Source: Chlorokybus atmophyticus
Taxonomy: Eukaryota; Streptophyta; Chlorokybophyceae; Chlorokybales; Chlorokybaceae
Direction: 5' to 3'
Length of the DNA: 64,000 bases
Assembly: GCA_009103225.1 (NCBI GenBank)
Contig: RHPI01001056.1
Coordinates: 1-64,000, forward strand
This document shows positions 45,249-58,969 of the stretch, in pieces (position 1 is the stretch's first letter; each line of letters opens with the position of its first letter). The notes under the pieces are model-generated. The model worked only from the letters and a program-made list of their open reading frames with translations, was not told the origin of the DNA and did not search any database. The translations under genes and the position numbers were made by a program.

Positions 45249-48200
45249 ATGGGGACATCAGCAATGTCCCCCTGCAAAGCACTGCGCCTGCAATGGCCAC
45301 TGCTGTCCTTGCTTCTGACCCTGCTGCTGGCGTCTTCTGCCAAAGCCGCTGTTGTAAGGTAAGTTCTGCAATATGCTTTCTAGGCCAAGCACATGCTGTG
45401 CCCAGTCTATGGCTAGAAGCATAACAAGTCACGGGGACACTTTAGCAATGTAAAAGTTTGTGCGCTGCACAGTAACTACTGACATGGCCAACCTTGCAAC
45501 TGCACCGCAGGCAACCGGGATTCAATCTGATCACCGTGTTCAGCAACTTGGAGTTTCCCACATGCGTCCGCTTTTCTACCGATGGGAGAGTGTTTGTGGC
45601 TGAGAAGAATGGTATGTAATGGCAATCCTCAGCCCAGGCTCAGTCACCTGCCTGACGGTTCAATCCATGTTGTTGGTGCTGAGTGCTGACTTCATCAACT
45701 GGTGCAGGTAAAATCAAGGTCTTTTCAAGCGTCGCAGACCCAGGGCCTCCCACTGTCGTTGCTGACTTATCCTTGGTAAGTATTTGCAATCACAGTGTGT
45801 TGACAGTGTGGCCTGCAATACGTGTGAGGTGCTTCCACGTGCTTTGGCTCGGTGTCATCTTTTGCGATGATAGCATTCCCTCGTTGCTGCAGGTGGTGGA
45901 TACACCAGGAGATCGCGGCTTAAACTCCATTGCCATAAAGCCTTCGCCAACGCCAGAGGGCTACATACAGGTCACAGCAGTCCCTGATGGTTATCCCTCC
46001 ACGAGAGTGACTAGTCAAGTCCTGCCTAGCATGGAGCTGACGCTGCTGTGTGTGCAGTTGTATGCCAACTTCGCTGTGCGTAGCGGCGTGGATGTATGCG
46101 ACACTGAGCCGTGTGTTGCAAACAATCGCCTCTCAAGATGGACGTTGACTGCTGATAACCAGCCTGCGCCGGGAACTACTGAGGAAATCCTTCTTGATGG
46201 CTACTGGTGCCAGGTGCGTGCCCTCTGAGTAAGCACACAGCAATGGTTGACGGTCAGCACTTCACAACTAAAATTCTGTCTATGCAGGAATACCTGTCTC
46301 ACAGTGCTGGCGATCTCCTCTTTGATTCTGATGAGAACCTCTACATCACTGGAGGAGAGGGGTCTTCCTACTGGGCCGTTGACTTTGGTACGCACGCTTT
46401 ACAGGCACACAAGCTGAGCCTCTGGCCTACAGCCCAACGACACAGCGTTTTTATTGTATGTCTGCCACTTGCACTGAGGGTCCGTTAACTGGATTTGTGT
46501 TGTAGGAAACTTTGGCAACCTCTGTGGAAGTGGCAGTTCAACTTCACCCGGAACGCCTGGCACAAACCTGGATCCGCCAGATGCTGAGGGCGGGGCGCTT
46601 CGATCGCAACACTACAGGTTCGTGGTCTGATGCTTCAACCTCAGGCTGATCTTGTGTCTCATGCAAGCACTGCGGCAGAAACCGTGTGCACTACAACCTG
46701 TGAGCACTTACACTGTGATGTATCTTGCAGAAGCAGTCGGACTCCTTGGCAAGCTGCATACCATGGAACGCTGCTGAGGTTGAATGCCCTTGACGGCAGT
46801 GCGCTGCCGGACACAGCCGGTTTAATGCCAGTGATACTTCGGGCAAGAACCGCATAGTGGTGCGTTCATTGCTGAGTTTCGGTGCGCTTCCTTTGTCTTA
46901 CCTTCGTGCCCTATGCGTTCAACTGGTTCTGTTTCCTTGGGTGCCTGGCAAGTTGTCCTGACCTTCATGTGGCGTGCAGGCTCATGGCCTTCGAAACCCG
47001 TTTCGGTAAGGAGCTGAGAATCATGGCAACGCGTCACTGGTCGACACCCATGCATCAGTCATGTTTCATTACTGCATGCAGTAATGAAAATTGCAATGGT
47101 CAGGGGCTGTCTTCGACCGGGCACCAACGAAATCTGGTTTGGCGATGTTGGCTGGCGTGATTATGAGATGATAAAAATCGTAAAGACTCCAACCGCTGGT
47201 CCAGTGGTGAATTTCGGGTGGCCTTGTTACGAGGTAATGTCCAGCACTGGTGCCCCAGCTTTTCAGAGACGGGCTGCAATCAAGCTGTGACGGCTGATCA
47301 CCTTAACTTTGCAGGGCCCATATCAGCAGCCAGGCTACCAGTCTGTGAGCCCTCCTTTGTCTTTATGCACATCGTTAAGCTCAGCAAGTGTCACTCTACC
47401 GTTCTATAGGTAAGGCTTGGGGTAGCAGTGAATGTATATCTGCACCTCTGCATGGGTAAAGCAAGTAAGATGCACATTAACTGCCGGTCTCTTATCTGGT
47501 TTGTCTGGTTTCTTGTCGACCTTGCATGTCACTGCTTACTTTGACTGCATTGTAGCTGGAATCATGCGGCGCCCCCAAATCAAGATGGCAAGTGCTCAGC
47601 AGCAACCGGAGACACCGGCTCGGCTATTACGTCAGTGCAGTTTTACGCTGGCACATACTTTCCCGAACAATACCGGGGTGCTTTATTCTTTGCAGACTAT
47701 GCTGTAGGGTGCGTTTGGGCAATGCTGAAGGACGCAAGCGGCCAGTTGGATCCCACCAACATTGTAACGGTGATTGATCAGATCTCAAGTGTTGACATAC
47801 AGTCTGCACCTGCAGCGCTAGGAAGTGGCTTGTACACGGTGAGTTTTACACCGGCCTTCGTGATTAAAGTAATTATGTAATCACATGTTTTGTAACATAT
47901 GCTATGACATACAGGTGAATTTTTATGCTGGCCAAATTTATCGCATTAGCTATGGGGACGAACCAGTTCTGTATGCCGTGTTCACAACGAATCAAGTGTC
48001 TGGTGTGAAGCCCCTGCAACTAACATTCGATGCGTCACAAAGCACTGGCGCTCCACCCATCACTGCCTACCAATGGGACTTTGATGGAGACGGTAAGCTG
48101 TGATGTTTGTTTGTTTGTTACAGCGAACATGAACTTTTACGCTTTATGATGTGGCAGGTGTTGTAGACTCCACAGAGCCAGCGCCCTCTTACATCTACAC

Positions 48201-51200
48201 GTCTGGCGGTACATATACAGCTCGTCTTACCGTCTACAGCAGCAGCGGATCTGCTACTACCACAAAGAGCATCTCTGTTTTGGACTCTGACGCTGACCTT
48301 CCTTCTGCCGTCATCACCTCCCCATCTGATGGGGATTCATTCACAGTCAATCAGGTCTTTGTCATCACAGGACAAGTGGGACCTGCAGGCGCCGTTGCTT
48401 CATGGCGCATTATTCAATTTCATTGCTCTAGTACTCAGGTGCTTTGCACTGTTGCAACTTTTTTACGCTGGCAGGCCTACTTTGTCGTAGATTTTGTGAA
48501 AGTGGTCACCCTGCTCGGCAAGAACAGCCCTGGGTGCCAAACATGCCTCTGGTTGCAGGTGGACATCAGCTGCCATACCCATCTTTTCCAACTTGCGGGC
48601 AACACACAGCGCCTGCGGTTGGTTGCTCCGGATCATGAATACTACAACTACCTTCAGATCATCCTATACAGCACGGTGCCGTCCGGCGCAGTCGCTAGCA
48701 CCCAGGTAACTTGCCCATGCATCTTGATATCCAATATGCACGCGCATTAGGCGATAGGCACACAACTGCCTGTGATGCTGCACATACGCGCCTTTGCACA
48801 CACGCCCACACGCACACCCACAGTTTTGCGCTCGTGCGGGTATGCTCGCTGACAATGCCCACGCCCACACATGCCTGCATACATGACACCTATGTGCACA
48901 CCAACATGCCTGCATATGCTCAATGACACTCGCGCATCCCAAACCCACAACCCCCCGCCTCCCCATGCATTGCACCTTCCTCCTCGCCCGCAACAGAAAA
49001 CCAATCCCTCACATGCACCAGGTCAATCTCTACCCCGTCCAAGTGGACCTGACTTTTCAGACCGTGCCTCCCGGTCTGACTATAGCTGCTTCTGGTGGTG
49101 GAAGTCGCACCACTCCCTTTAGCATCGTTGGCATCGCAGGGTCCTCTGTTACTGAAGCTGCACAGAGCCCGCAGTCTCTCAATGGTGATAGCTATGAGTT
49201 TGTCAGCTGGCAGGTATGCAACCTTGGAAGAAGATGCAGTCTGCTGTCAGCTCTCTGTTTTGCTGACATTGACGCATATGCTGCCCTAGTTTGCTCCACT
49301 CCCTGCTTGCTTTACCAGATTCACTTGCATACTTGTTCAGGATGGAAATACTGCCGCTACGCGAGTGATAGTCCTTCCCAACACCGCAGTTACATACACG
49401 GCAGAGTTTCAGCGGCTCGGTGATGCACCACCTGCGCCTGCACCTGCATCACCCCCGCCACCACAGGCCCCGACAGCACCTGCTGATTTACCTGACCCCG
49501 TTGAACCGCCAGGTAACACCTGGGTGCCATATGCCTCCTTGCTGTAAGTTGTAGTACGCCTGCCTATGGTTGGCAATTGCATCTTTGGGTCTTCACGTCC
49601 ACCTGTGCACAGACAGCACTGGATTAACTTCTAACACATTCTGTATGGCAGCCGCCAATCTCGTTGCAAGATTTCTGCTGACAGATACCGATTCCGGCAC
49701 GTCTGTACCTGACACAAGCGGCAACAACCGTGACGGGGTTCTTGCTGGGACATCAAGTGGTGTAAAAACTGGCAGAGGTATGTGCCTGGAGTACATGACT
49801 CGTGTTGGGAGCCGGTCATGCCATTGTTCTCCCAGGAAGTCAACAAGCATTACATTGCTATCAGCTCTTGTAACGTGACTTGTTTGCAGGTTATCAATAT
49901 GATGGTAAAACCAACTACGTCTATCTCGGCAATGCGCCCCTGACACCGTTAGCATGGACTGGCAGCATCACGATCTCAGCCTGGCTGAGGGTTGAGCCAC
50001 TGAATGCTGATGATGTATCTGGTGTGACAACGGTCCGCTACGATGCCGTCGCAGCAAATGCCAAGAGCATACTTCTCGGAGTGCAAGGAAACCCCGCATC
50101 CAACGATTACATGTATGTCTTCGGCACTGACTCGCAAGCCGCAAACCCCATTCACACAATCACTGCCGCTGTAGGCATCCACGACTTTGACTCGTTTGTT
50201 CATCTGGTGGGCACCTATGACGGTTCTGCGTGGAACCTCTACAGGTATGTAAGATAGAAATCATGGGTTATCAAGCTTGTACGGCAGTACACATTCGCAG
50301 AAGCCCCAGCTTGTCCAATGTAGTTTCTGTGATTACTGCCTTTCTTTCCCATGTGACAAACTAACAAGCTGCTTCTGTTAGGAATGGCCTCCTTTCTCAA
50401 TCTGCGCCAGACCCTGCAGGACCTCTCAGCTACTCCGGTTGGTGGAGTCTTGGTGGATCTGGTTTCCGAGACCTGGTGTCCCAAGATCTGTTCTCAGGCC
50501 GCATGCAGGACGTGCAATTGTATAACATAGCATTGGATGCAAGTGAAGTATCCTACCTATACCAGGTACCTAAAGATGGATGACGTGTTGTGCAAAGGCA
50601 CTGGTACTGTGCCTCACGTGACCTCATGAACTGCGTCGATGGATGGTTGGCTACGCTTACATTAATGGCGGTTGTTGGCAGAATCTTGCGGGAACAATCG
50701 ATGCGCCTCCAACTTCTTCTCCGCCACCACCAGTACCTGCAGCTCCAAGTAAGCTTTCTCACCCACGTGTCATGCAGTATCTTTATACCATATGCATGAT
50801 CTGCGCATCTCTTGCATGGTCCATGTACTTCAGACAGTATGATGCGCTGACTCAAGTGTGTTGCAGGTGTCGACCCAGTCGTATACTACCTGCTGACTGA
50901 AACAGATGGTTCATCCGTTGTGCCGGATAGCAGTCCTTATGGCAACGATGGCTTAATCAATGGTGACGTCTCCAACACGCAAGTGAGTGGCAGCAATTGT
51001 GTGCCACTGGGGCTAGCTCACAGACTCACTACTCTGTGTTGAGCAAGATGTGTCATGCTATTGTTTGAGAGTCAGTTGTTGAGTACTCTTGCAGGCGCCC
51101 ATCAAGACCAGCTCGGGGCTGTACTTTAATGGAGGAGGTACATATATATATTTCGGCCAACCTCCTACACTGCAATGGACCGGGTCAATCACAATGACCG

Positions 51201-53665
51201 TGTGGTCCAAGTTCGTTCCCAACCCAGCAAGCAATGTTGCATTGCCCATCTGGTCTCTAGCTGCAGGTATGACATGTGAGGTGGTGTGCTATGCTGTGCT
51301 GCTGGCCTGGCTGCAAACTAGACACTCATACTTTTCTACGGCAATGGCGCAGGCAACAACCGCAACATCAATCTGCGCATTGTCACGCTGTCAGCGAATT
51401 CCTATGTGTATGAGTTTGGGACTGTGATGGGCTCAACGACACACTCAGTCAGGCTCAGTTTGCCAGCTGAAGATAGCAACACGTGGGTACATCTCGCTGG
51501 GGTGTATGATGGATCCGCATGGCAACTACACAGGTATGCATGCAGTTGCACCTGCCTGTTGACAACACCACCTTTGTACTGCCGCTGATTGGGTTGAGGC
51601 TTGTGTTGCTTGGCAGGAATGGTGTTCTTGCCGCTACGTTTGTCGACCCTTCCCCACCTGCAATGAGTTACACAGGATGTAAGCCCTCGTGGCGCACCAT
51701 GCTGACATCTTGACTGCATGATGTTTTTTGCCTCGCATGCAAGTGCTGATGTGAGCAAATGCATAGGGTTTAACCTGGGCACAGTTGGCCAGCGCTACTT
51801 CGGGTCGATCAATGACTTATATAGCGGCACGCTGAGCAACTTCCAGGTAAGGTTACCACCGAGGCATTGCAGCTGCTGCTTGGTGCCTTGGTGCTTGTCT
51901 GTACATGGATGGCATGATGAGTTGTGCCTCGAGTTGTGGGGCAACCAGCACAGCTGCTGCGCATGTTTTGGTGTGACTGTTGTGGATGCGGATGGTAGTG
52001 TGCATAAAGCTGACTGCCATCTCTGATGCAGATGTATGCGTCAGCTCTCTCCGCAGCTGAAGTGCAGTACATCTACCTGACCTCACTCATCAGTGCCGTC
52101 ACACTGTCACCCCCACCTCCAGCCCCAACAGACACCCCAGGCCCACCCACACAGACTCAAGGTGCGTACATTACGTATGTTGTTCGCAAGGGCAGTGGTT
52201 GTTGTTCAACTGGGTTTCCCAATTGCTTCTTTGATTTGCAGAAGATGCGCTGGTGGCGTACTTTCCGTTGTTGGATACGAACGATGATTATAATGTACCC
52301 AATCTGGCCCCTGGCAATAACGGAGGCGGATTGCTGTTTGATGGGCGCCCAGCACTGTCTGTGAAAACAGGTGATGGCTACGACTTTGGCGCAACCGGGT
52401 ATACGCACATCAACTTTGGCTACCCGGACTCAGCACCGGGTGCGTGTTGATGTTGTCTACCGCACATGTGTAAAGCTTGTTGAAGGCAGGTTGGGTACAA
52501 CCTTACACATTCTCTTTGGTGTGCAGAGCTGCAGCTAGCAAACACAGCAGTGACGCTATCAGCCTTCATCAACTACCCCAGAGATATTGTTCAGAATGAT
52601 GGAAGCGTCGAGTATGACATCCTGTCAAGCTACCACAATGGCATAGTTCTACGCCTACGGGCTGGCGGAAACACTGGGAAGTACATCTTTGGTGCTGCGC
52701 CCACGGACACCAGCACGAACATCAACATACACTCTGCTCAGATCACGATCAGCTCCACCGACATTGGGGTCGATGTTCACTTGGCCGGAACATATGACGG
52801 TGCCAGTTTCAAGCTCTACAGGAATGGTGTACAGGTTGCTTCAAGAGCAGATACAACGGTGGTGCAGCAGGTGAGTTCAAACGTAGCAGGTTGATGACTG
52901 ATTGTTGTTGGTTTGCTTATCGCACCCTAACTATATTTGCACCGACCAGTTCATTGGCGTTTGGAATATCGGCATGTGGGGGAGTGAGTATTTTGATGCG
53001 GTCAACAACCTCTTCATCGGTCGCATTAAGCAAGTGCAGGTTGGTGGCAACGTCTTGCTTCTTACTTGTGTATGGTGGCTAGCACCCATGCTGAGCATGC
53101 ACATAGACTTCACACAGGGCGCACTGCTTCAACTGTTTACCATTGACGACACCCAGAGCCGCTGCAGCTTTTGCACAATGCTGATACTGTGATGTGTATC
53201 AAGGTGTTCAACACTGCGCTGACGGTGACCGAGGTGGCTTCTCTGTACAATTCCCTCCGTAATCAGCCGTCGGGCGTGCCTCCGGATTCTGCATCACCAC
53301 CCTCATCGCCACCCTCATTGCCACCTCCAGACTCCGCGCCACCACCCCAGTTACCACCCCCATCACCACCACCATCATCGCCGCCTCCCAGTCCATCACC
53401 ACCACCTCCCAAGACATCCCCACCTCCTCGCTCATCCGCATCATCTCCACCTCCACCTAGACCTCCGCGCCCGCCGCCGAGTCCTCCTGCTCCACCTCCA
53501 CCTCCTCCCAGACCTCCGCGCCCACCTCCAAGTCCGCCCAGACCACCTCCACCCCCACCTAGACCACCGCGCCCGCCTCCAAGTCCTCCTGCTCCACCTC
53601 CACCCCCACCCAAATCACCTCCACCCCCACGTAAGTCACCCAAATCACCCCCACCTCCAAAGTGA
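45249..53665 (+). CDS. Large secreted multidomain protein: sugar dehydrogenase fold, PKD, three LamG-like domains, hydroxyproline-rich-type tail
   Basis: Start at ATG 45249 (or in-frame 45264) gives a signal peptide, LQWPLLSLLLTLLLASSAKA. The GSDH (glucose/sorbosone dehydrogenase, PQQ-type propeller) region runs to about 47840: GRVFVAEKNG, LYANFAVRSG, HSAGDLLFDSDENLYITGG, GTNEIWFGDVGW, NFGWPCYEG and GTYFPEQYRGALFFADYAVG. A PKD domain follows at about 48000-48290 (ITAYQWDFDGDG, GGTYTARLTVYSSSG). Three LamG-like jellyroll domains come next, about 49650-50570, 50870-52090 and 52240-53250, each with an HLAGTYDG/LYRNG-type signature and ProSer linkers. A 130-residue Pro-rich tail (SPPP, PPRPPPSPP) ends at the TGA 53663-53665, as in algal extracellular-matrix glycoproteins. 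More than 20 exons. One base appears missing or extra near 46808-46822, breaking the propeller, and the join near 47360-47560 is unresolved. Cell-wall location is inferred; sugar oxidation is possible. Confidence 0.85.
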
Positions 53666-53803
53666 CTTCCATTCCTCCCCAGACGCCAGCTTCAACAATA
53701 AGGCAACCACAGAAGAGCAGTCGAATAATGGTTTCGCAGTTGACAGTATGCATGTTGGGCAGTGATGAATGTGTTGATGACTTTGTATGTGTGCAGACAC
53801 TTT

Positions 53804-53808
53804 TGTAA
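53804..53808 (+). terminator. Candidate poly(A) signal TGTAA
   Basis: TGTAA, the usual chlorophyte polyadenylation signal, lies about 140 bp after the stop codon of the LamG protein (in cttttgtaaatg). Another is near 54236. Confidence 0.45.
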
Positions 53809-55169
53809 ATGTAGACGTGCGATTGTTGTTCGTTGTTTTGGTTTGTACGGTAGGAAACTGCTGTTAGAGAAGGTAGTTGTGGTTGATCGCTCTGGTATAT
53901 CTGAGTCTTACACAAATCAGATTGTGACATAGAGGGGTTGGTTATATGTTGATGCTGTGCGGTTTACTGGTTGGAAGGAGTAGTGTTACCTACCTTACAT
54001 GCCAGGTGGGCATGCAAACTGCACAGCATACTCGCATGCTCTCAGTCAAGGTATGTTGCATATGTGTGAGCGTACCCTGTAGTCATGACAAGCAGCATTG
54101 CCTCAACATCCCTTAGTCGCAAATGCATGTGTACAAGAGAGCTATGCTATACTGTGTGCGTTAGTAAACCACTATATATGTCACACGTGTGTATTGGTTG
54201 TCATGTAGCTGTGTGCGGTGTATCAATTGACGTAATGTAATTGTCGGAAGTTTGTACATGTAGTAGGAGTTTTCTCTGTGACTGTCGGGACCTTACTGGC
54301 GATGTGACGAAGTCATGTGCATCGTGGTACATTGTTACAACTTTCCTAGCAGCTGGTCATCGCAGCTATCAGCCAGATACACATGTGTGTCTTGCTGTGT
54401 CATGGCGGCTATCAGTTGTGTGCGCATGTGCGCGTTGTTTCCCTGAGCGTGTGTATCAGTCTATGTTGGTGTCATGCCTGTAATGAAGCTTTGCGCAATT
54501 TGACATGTTCATGCTGGTACCGTCAATGTGCATGCAGCTACATGCGGTGTGTTACGTACATAAGTCTAAAGGACTACTGCGTTTGTCAGGGCGACAGCAA
54601 GTTGTGAGTCATGTGCGTGCGTGCATGCGTGTGCAGTCTCAGCAGCTGTGAAGCATTTGTGCTGTATGAAGCGCTCGTGTTGCGACCGCCACTGTACATG
54701 TCGCTACGTGCTGTGTGCTTCATAGAGTGCGCGCCCGCGCACATGCATGCGCATACGTGTGTGTGCACGTTGGCTGCTAACAAGCACGTGTTGTGTGCGT
54801 TATGTGGCTTGCATGCTGTGGCTGTTGGCTACCTGCGGTATGAAGGGGCTGATGCAGCGATGGCGACGAGACGAGCGAAAACGCTGCGCATCAAGGTTTT
54901 GCCCCAATTTGTACTCGTTGACAGAGAGGATGCCGTGGCCTCCATAGGCTATATAGCTGTAGTATATGGTATATACTCGCAAACGAGATGTTCTTCCTCT
55001 GACACTGTGGCATGTTTGTGTGCGGGGTGCTTGCGTGGGGTGATTGAGCAGTGTGCGCGTGGGTAGGCTTGGACTACCTGAGCGCTGCAACCGTAAGTAG
55101 GTATGTGGGTATGTATAGGCATTCCAATGTCACGGTTGCAAGTATGCACGGCACTCTCCCTCACTCACA
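53809..55169. other. Intergenic, no gene recognised
   Basis: Short plus-strand frames around 54750-55060 lack any recognisable protein pattern. TG/CA alternating words are frequent. Confidence 0.35.
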
Positions 55170-58100
55170 ACTCAAGATATAAAGGCAAGGCACTACACCT
55201 CACCCGGCCACATCTTCAGCAGCAACGCCTGGACGCTCCTTTGCAGAGACTAAAGATGTAATGCTGGCAGCTGATGGCGTGCACGTCACCTACTTCACAC
55301 GCACTTCGCACTTCGCCCTTGTTCGCAACAACATCGTCAACCGCGTCACGGGAGATAGCATACAAGGGGTTGCTACAACAACTACACAAGTCCAAGAGAT
55401 GATCACCGACACACAATACCCGCTCATGGCAGTGTATGTGCACATGCTGCTTGAAACATGCTTGTACAAAGAGTATGGGGATGTTCATGCCTCACTGTCT
55501 GGGGAGGATTGCGCGGGCACTTGAGGCGGTCAAGATGGAACTGTCCACTGACTACACTGAGCGCACCTCATCACCGAGTTGCTAGACTTCTACATGGAGG
55601 TGCGGAAGAAGGCAGCCACACAACTTGGGCAATACCAGCCTATGACAAGGTACGCATTTGTATGTAACAGGTTGTCTTTCCATCGCATGTCCGTTCCACC
55701 TCCCATTAACCATCGCTTTCATGCAGCTGCCTTGGGCAGCTGCACGTCACTCACATGAGGCTACAAGTCTTCTCCTGCTGCCCTCGGGGCTGAGCTGAGA
55801 AGCTTGTCGCCGTCCAGGCAGGGCCTGTGACGTGCTCTGCATGGCCATGCTGAATTCTGCGCACCGGTACAGGTGTTTCCAAACCAACTTGCCGAAACCA
55901 CTCTCCAATGGTGGCGACAAGGCCAAGGGAGCTGCACCTGCTGGTGGCATGGACAACGCTACCAACAATGGCAGCAACAACAACCACAACAATAAGCAAG
56001 CCGCTGCTGGCAACAACAGAGGGTAGCGTAGATACCAAGACAGGAAGGCGTGAGTAACATAGGATAGAACTCCTTGTGTATAACCCCGTGTGCAATCGAA
56101 CTTTTGTTGTGTCTTATACCATGTGCTTGCTTGAATTTGGTGCATGCATCGTGTGTCTGCGCCCTTGGTTACTGTCGTCTCTCATTCCAGCGTGCACAAG
56201 CCAGTCGCAAGTACTGCGCTACCATCAGCTGCTGATGCAGCTGGCGATGCCTCCACTGTATGTTGCATTGTCAACGGCACAAGTTCCCCACTCCCCTCTC
56301 AAGCACGCAGAAGCACGCAGTCAATGCGCGCCCAGCAGCTCGCAAGTGCAGACGCACATGTGCGTAGTGCTGCCTCACATGCCCCGCACAGCAACCAAGA
56401 TGAGCACGAGGACGAAACAGCCTTTGAGGCGGCATGCTATCAGTTGGACACGCAACCTCATGCACAACACAGCGGAATTTCTTGGCAACCGGCACGCGCT
56501 TGGCCTACGCCGCGGCAGCACCATCCATGGTCGGAGGAGCTGCAGGCAGCGACTGTGCAAGCCGTGCTGGACAAGCTTGAGAGAGTGGGGATGAGCCCGA
56601 GCTGTCTCTATGTTCGGAGGAAAGCTGGCGAGTACAGTACAGCTCAGTGCTTTCATGCACGATGCTGGTAACTTTGTAGCTGCAGAGCCGCGAGCGCACC
56701 TGCATGGCAGCTCTGTCTGCGCGCTACCAAGCACCCAATGCCGTCGCGGGTGCCGAGCTGGCTCAGCTCCGGCTACCCCTTGCATTTTCAAGGGACTGCA
56801 GCAGCTCCTTAGCAAGAGTTACGACAGGTGCAGTTGCTGCTGCGCTCAGAAGGTTGGTCGCATGCTCGCATCCATGCTGCCCTGCGAGCATCAGCACCTC
56901 CACCTATTGCGTTGCGCAATCGTGCCTTCTTACATGACCACAAAGGGGTTGTTGTGGAGGAGCTTACTTCGCTGGTGCGCACGGGGGCTATCACCCCGGT
57001 GCCAACCGACGCAGCAAGGCAGGTAATCTCGTGTATGCGGTGGTAGTTACGAGCAAGAAACGTTTGGTGGTGGATCTTTGCTACATCAACCTCTTCCTCG
57101 CACACATACCTTTCCACTACGAGCGCTTGACGGACGTGCTACACTACACTTGGTAGGAACGTGGCAAGCAAGCTTTGACTTGAAAAGCGGATACCACCAC
57201 ATTCCCATCCGCGCACGCGGCACCAACTACTTGTGCGTCGCCTTTGAAGGTCAGGTGTTCAGATGGAACGTGCTCCCCTTCGGACTGAATCAAGCATGCT
57301 ATGCATTTAGAAAATATATATGCAACTTGTCATCCACAAGCCATTGCGAAGTGCGGGCATTGGCACCCTCAGCTACATAGATGACATGCACATGGCGCAT
57401 CGCAACAAAGGGCATCTACTTTGGCGTATTGAGCTGATTATGCAGCTCTGTGCGGCACTGCGCGAGTTTTTTGGACTGCCTAGTGCAATGCGTTCCCCAC
57501 CATGCGCTTGCAGCTGTTGGGGCTCATTGTGGACTCGCAAGTGGGCGCGTTCTCGGTGCCCGAAGCCAAGCTCGAGGACCTCGACATGCTGCTTGAAGAC
57601 ACGCTGGCGGGCACAATGCGCACCAACAGAGTGCTGGCGCGCGTAGCAGGCAAGCTGATCAGCCTACGCTTGGCCGTTCCTCCCATGCTGCTATTTGCTA
57701 GGTCGCTTATGGAGGTAGTAAACTACGCCAACACTTGGGAAGCACCGTTTGCAGCACCGGCCATCACAAAAGAGTTCATTGCATGGTTGCGATCAGCCAT
57801 GCGCATGTACACAGCCAGCGCTTGGTGGAGACCGCCTAGCTCCATTTTGCTGCGCGCAGATGCATCAGGAGAGAAGGGTTGGGGTGCAGTAACACCGTGG
57901 GGCCACGTGCAGGGCAACTTCACGCCGGTTGAGCTAGAGCTGTCCTCGGCAACCAAGGAAGGGCTGGCGTATGTTGCCGTGATCACAGAGGCAGCTCGCC
58001 GCTTCCCAAACCTGCGGCACACAACCGTCACACTTGAAGGGGACTGTCAACCAGCACTACAAGCTCTCTCCATGCTGGTCTCCCCCCGCCTTACCTAAGA

Positions 58101-58643
58101 ACCCTGCTCTATAAGCTCTGGGGAGGGAATTCCACTTGCGTTTCTCGTGGCAGCCGCGCAAGCGGCTGCAAGTGGAGGACTGGCTCTCCAAAACCCCGGA
58201 TGCAGGTGATGGGGCCCTGCGCGCAACAACGCGTGATGAAGTGATAGCGCGATGGGGTGCCCCTAGTGTAGACGTGTTTGCTTCGGAGGTCAATACCGTT
58301 GCTCCCGTCTTCTTCTCGGCTTGTAACAGCCCGGGCTCCAGTGGCAATGCTCTCACCTCCGGTTGGGATTGCACCCCGCATGGCCTCTTATGGGTCCTCC
58401 CGCCCTTGGCACTGCTAGGCACGGCGATACAATTTGTTGCGCACACTCGACGTGATTGCATATCGCTTATGCCACAGTGGACACAGAAACCTTGGTGGCC
58501 ACAACTGCTGGGGCTACCTATTCATGACTCCATGCTACTTCATGCACACCCAGCTCTGTTTTGGAGGGGTATGAGAGTGCCTGCGCACATCCCTAGCCCA
58601 GGCAAATACCCGCATGTGGCATTCTATAGATTGTTTACCTGAT
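55170..58643 (+). mobile_element. Remnant of a DIRS-like retroelement
   Basis: Plus-strand pieces run in the order gag-like, linker, reverse transcriptase, RNase H-associated region. The gag-like part (55261-56030) includes NIVNRVTGDSIQGVATTTTQ, LITELLDFYMEVRKKAATQL (one frame over) and an Asn/Gly-rich end (GGMDNATNNGSNNNHNNKQA). RT/RH is at 56830-58643. The order and the RT style fit DIRS/Ngaro-type elements, which normally also carry a tyrosine recombinase. None was seen, nor were terminal repeats, so the copy is incomplete. Linking the gag-like part to this element is inferred from proximity and composition. Confidence 0.6.
56830..58643 (+). pseudogene. DIRS-type reverse transcriptase / RNase H, frameshifted
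   Basis: Segments in different plus frames give a recognisable protein. VVVEELTSLVRTGAITPVP (56949-57005) is the usual pre-RT segment. KKRLVVDLCYINLFLAHIPF (57056-57115), WQASFDLKSGYHHIPIRARG (57160-57222) and NVLPFGLNQACYAF are RT motifs. YIDDM (57377-57391) is the catalytic box. QLLGLIVDSQVGAFSVPEAK begins the connection at 57505. LLRADASGEKGWGAVTPWGH starts the RNase H part near 57850. The final part, 58136-58643, has SVDVFASEVNTVAPVFFSAC and LLWVLPPLALLGTAIQFVAH, the block following RNase H in DIRS elements. At least three frame changes and a stop after 58098 show that it is inactive. Confidence 0.8.
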
Positions 58644-58915
58644 TGGACGGGCATAAGTCGACAATATGGATAGAGTGTTAGGCTCCATGTACATGACATG
58701 ACATAACAGCTAGACCCACCAAGCTGCAAGATATGTCAAGCTTGATTTACGTAAGCTCTACACAAGCTTCCATGCGAATGCATGTGATATCTTAAGACAC
58801 CTCGACATGTTATTGAATGCTGAGAACTGTGCTGTACACATGAGCGAACCCTGCCCGTATCCGCTATCTAACAGTTGCCACCTAACCACGAGAGCACATG
58901 CATTCAGTCAGCTAA

Positions 58916-58969
58916 ATTGCTAACGTTGAGTTGTTTGCGCGTTCGCACAGACAACTCAACGTTAGCAAT
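58916..58969. repeat. Perfect 19-bp inverted repeat (16-bp spacer)
   Basis: Arms 58916-58934 (attgctaacgttgagttgt) and 58951-58969 are exact reverse complements. It lies in the spacer between the DIRS remnant and the zinc-ribbon gene. Confidence 0.95.
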
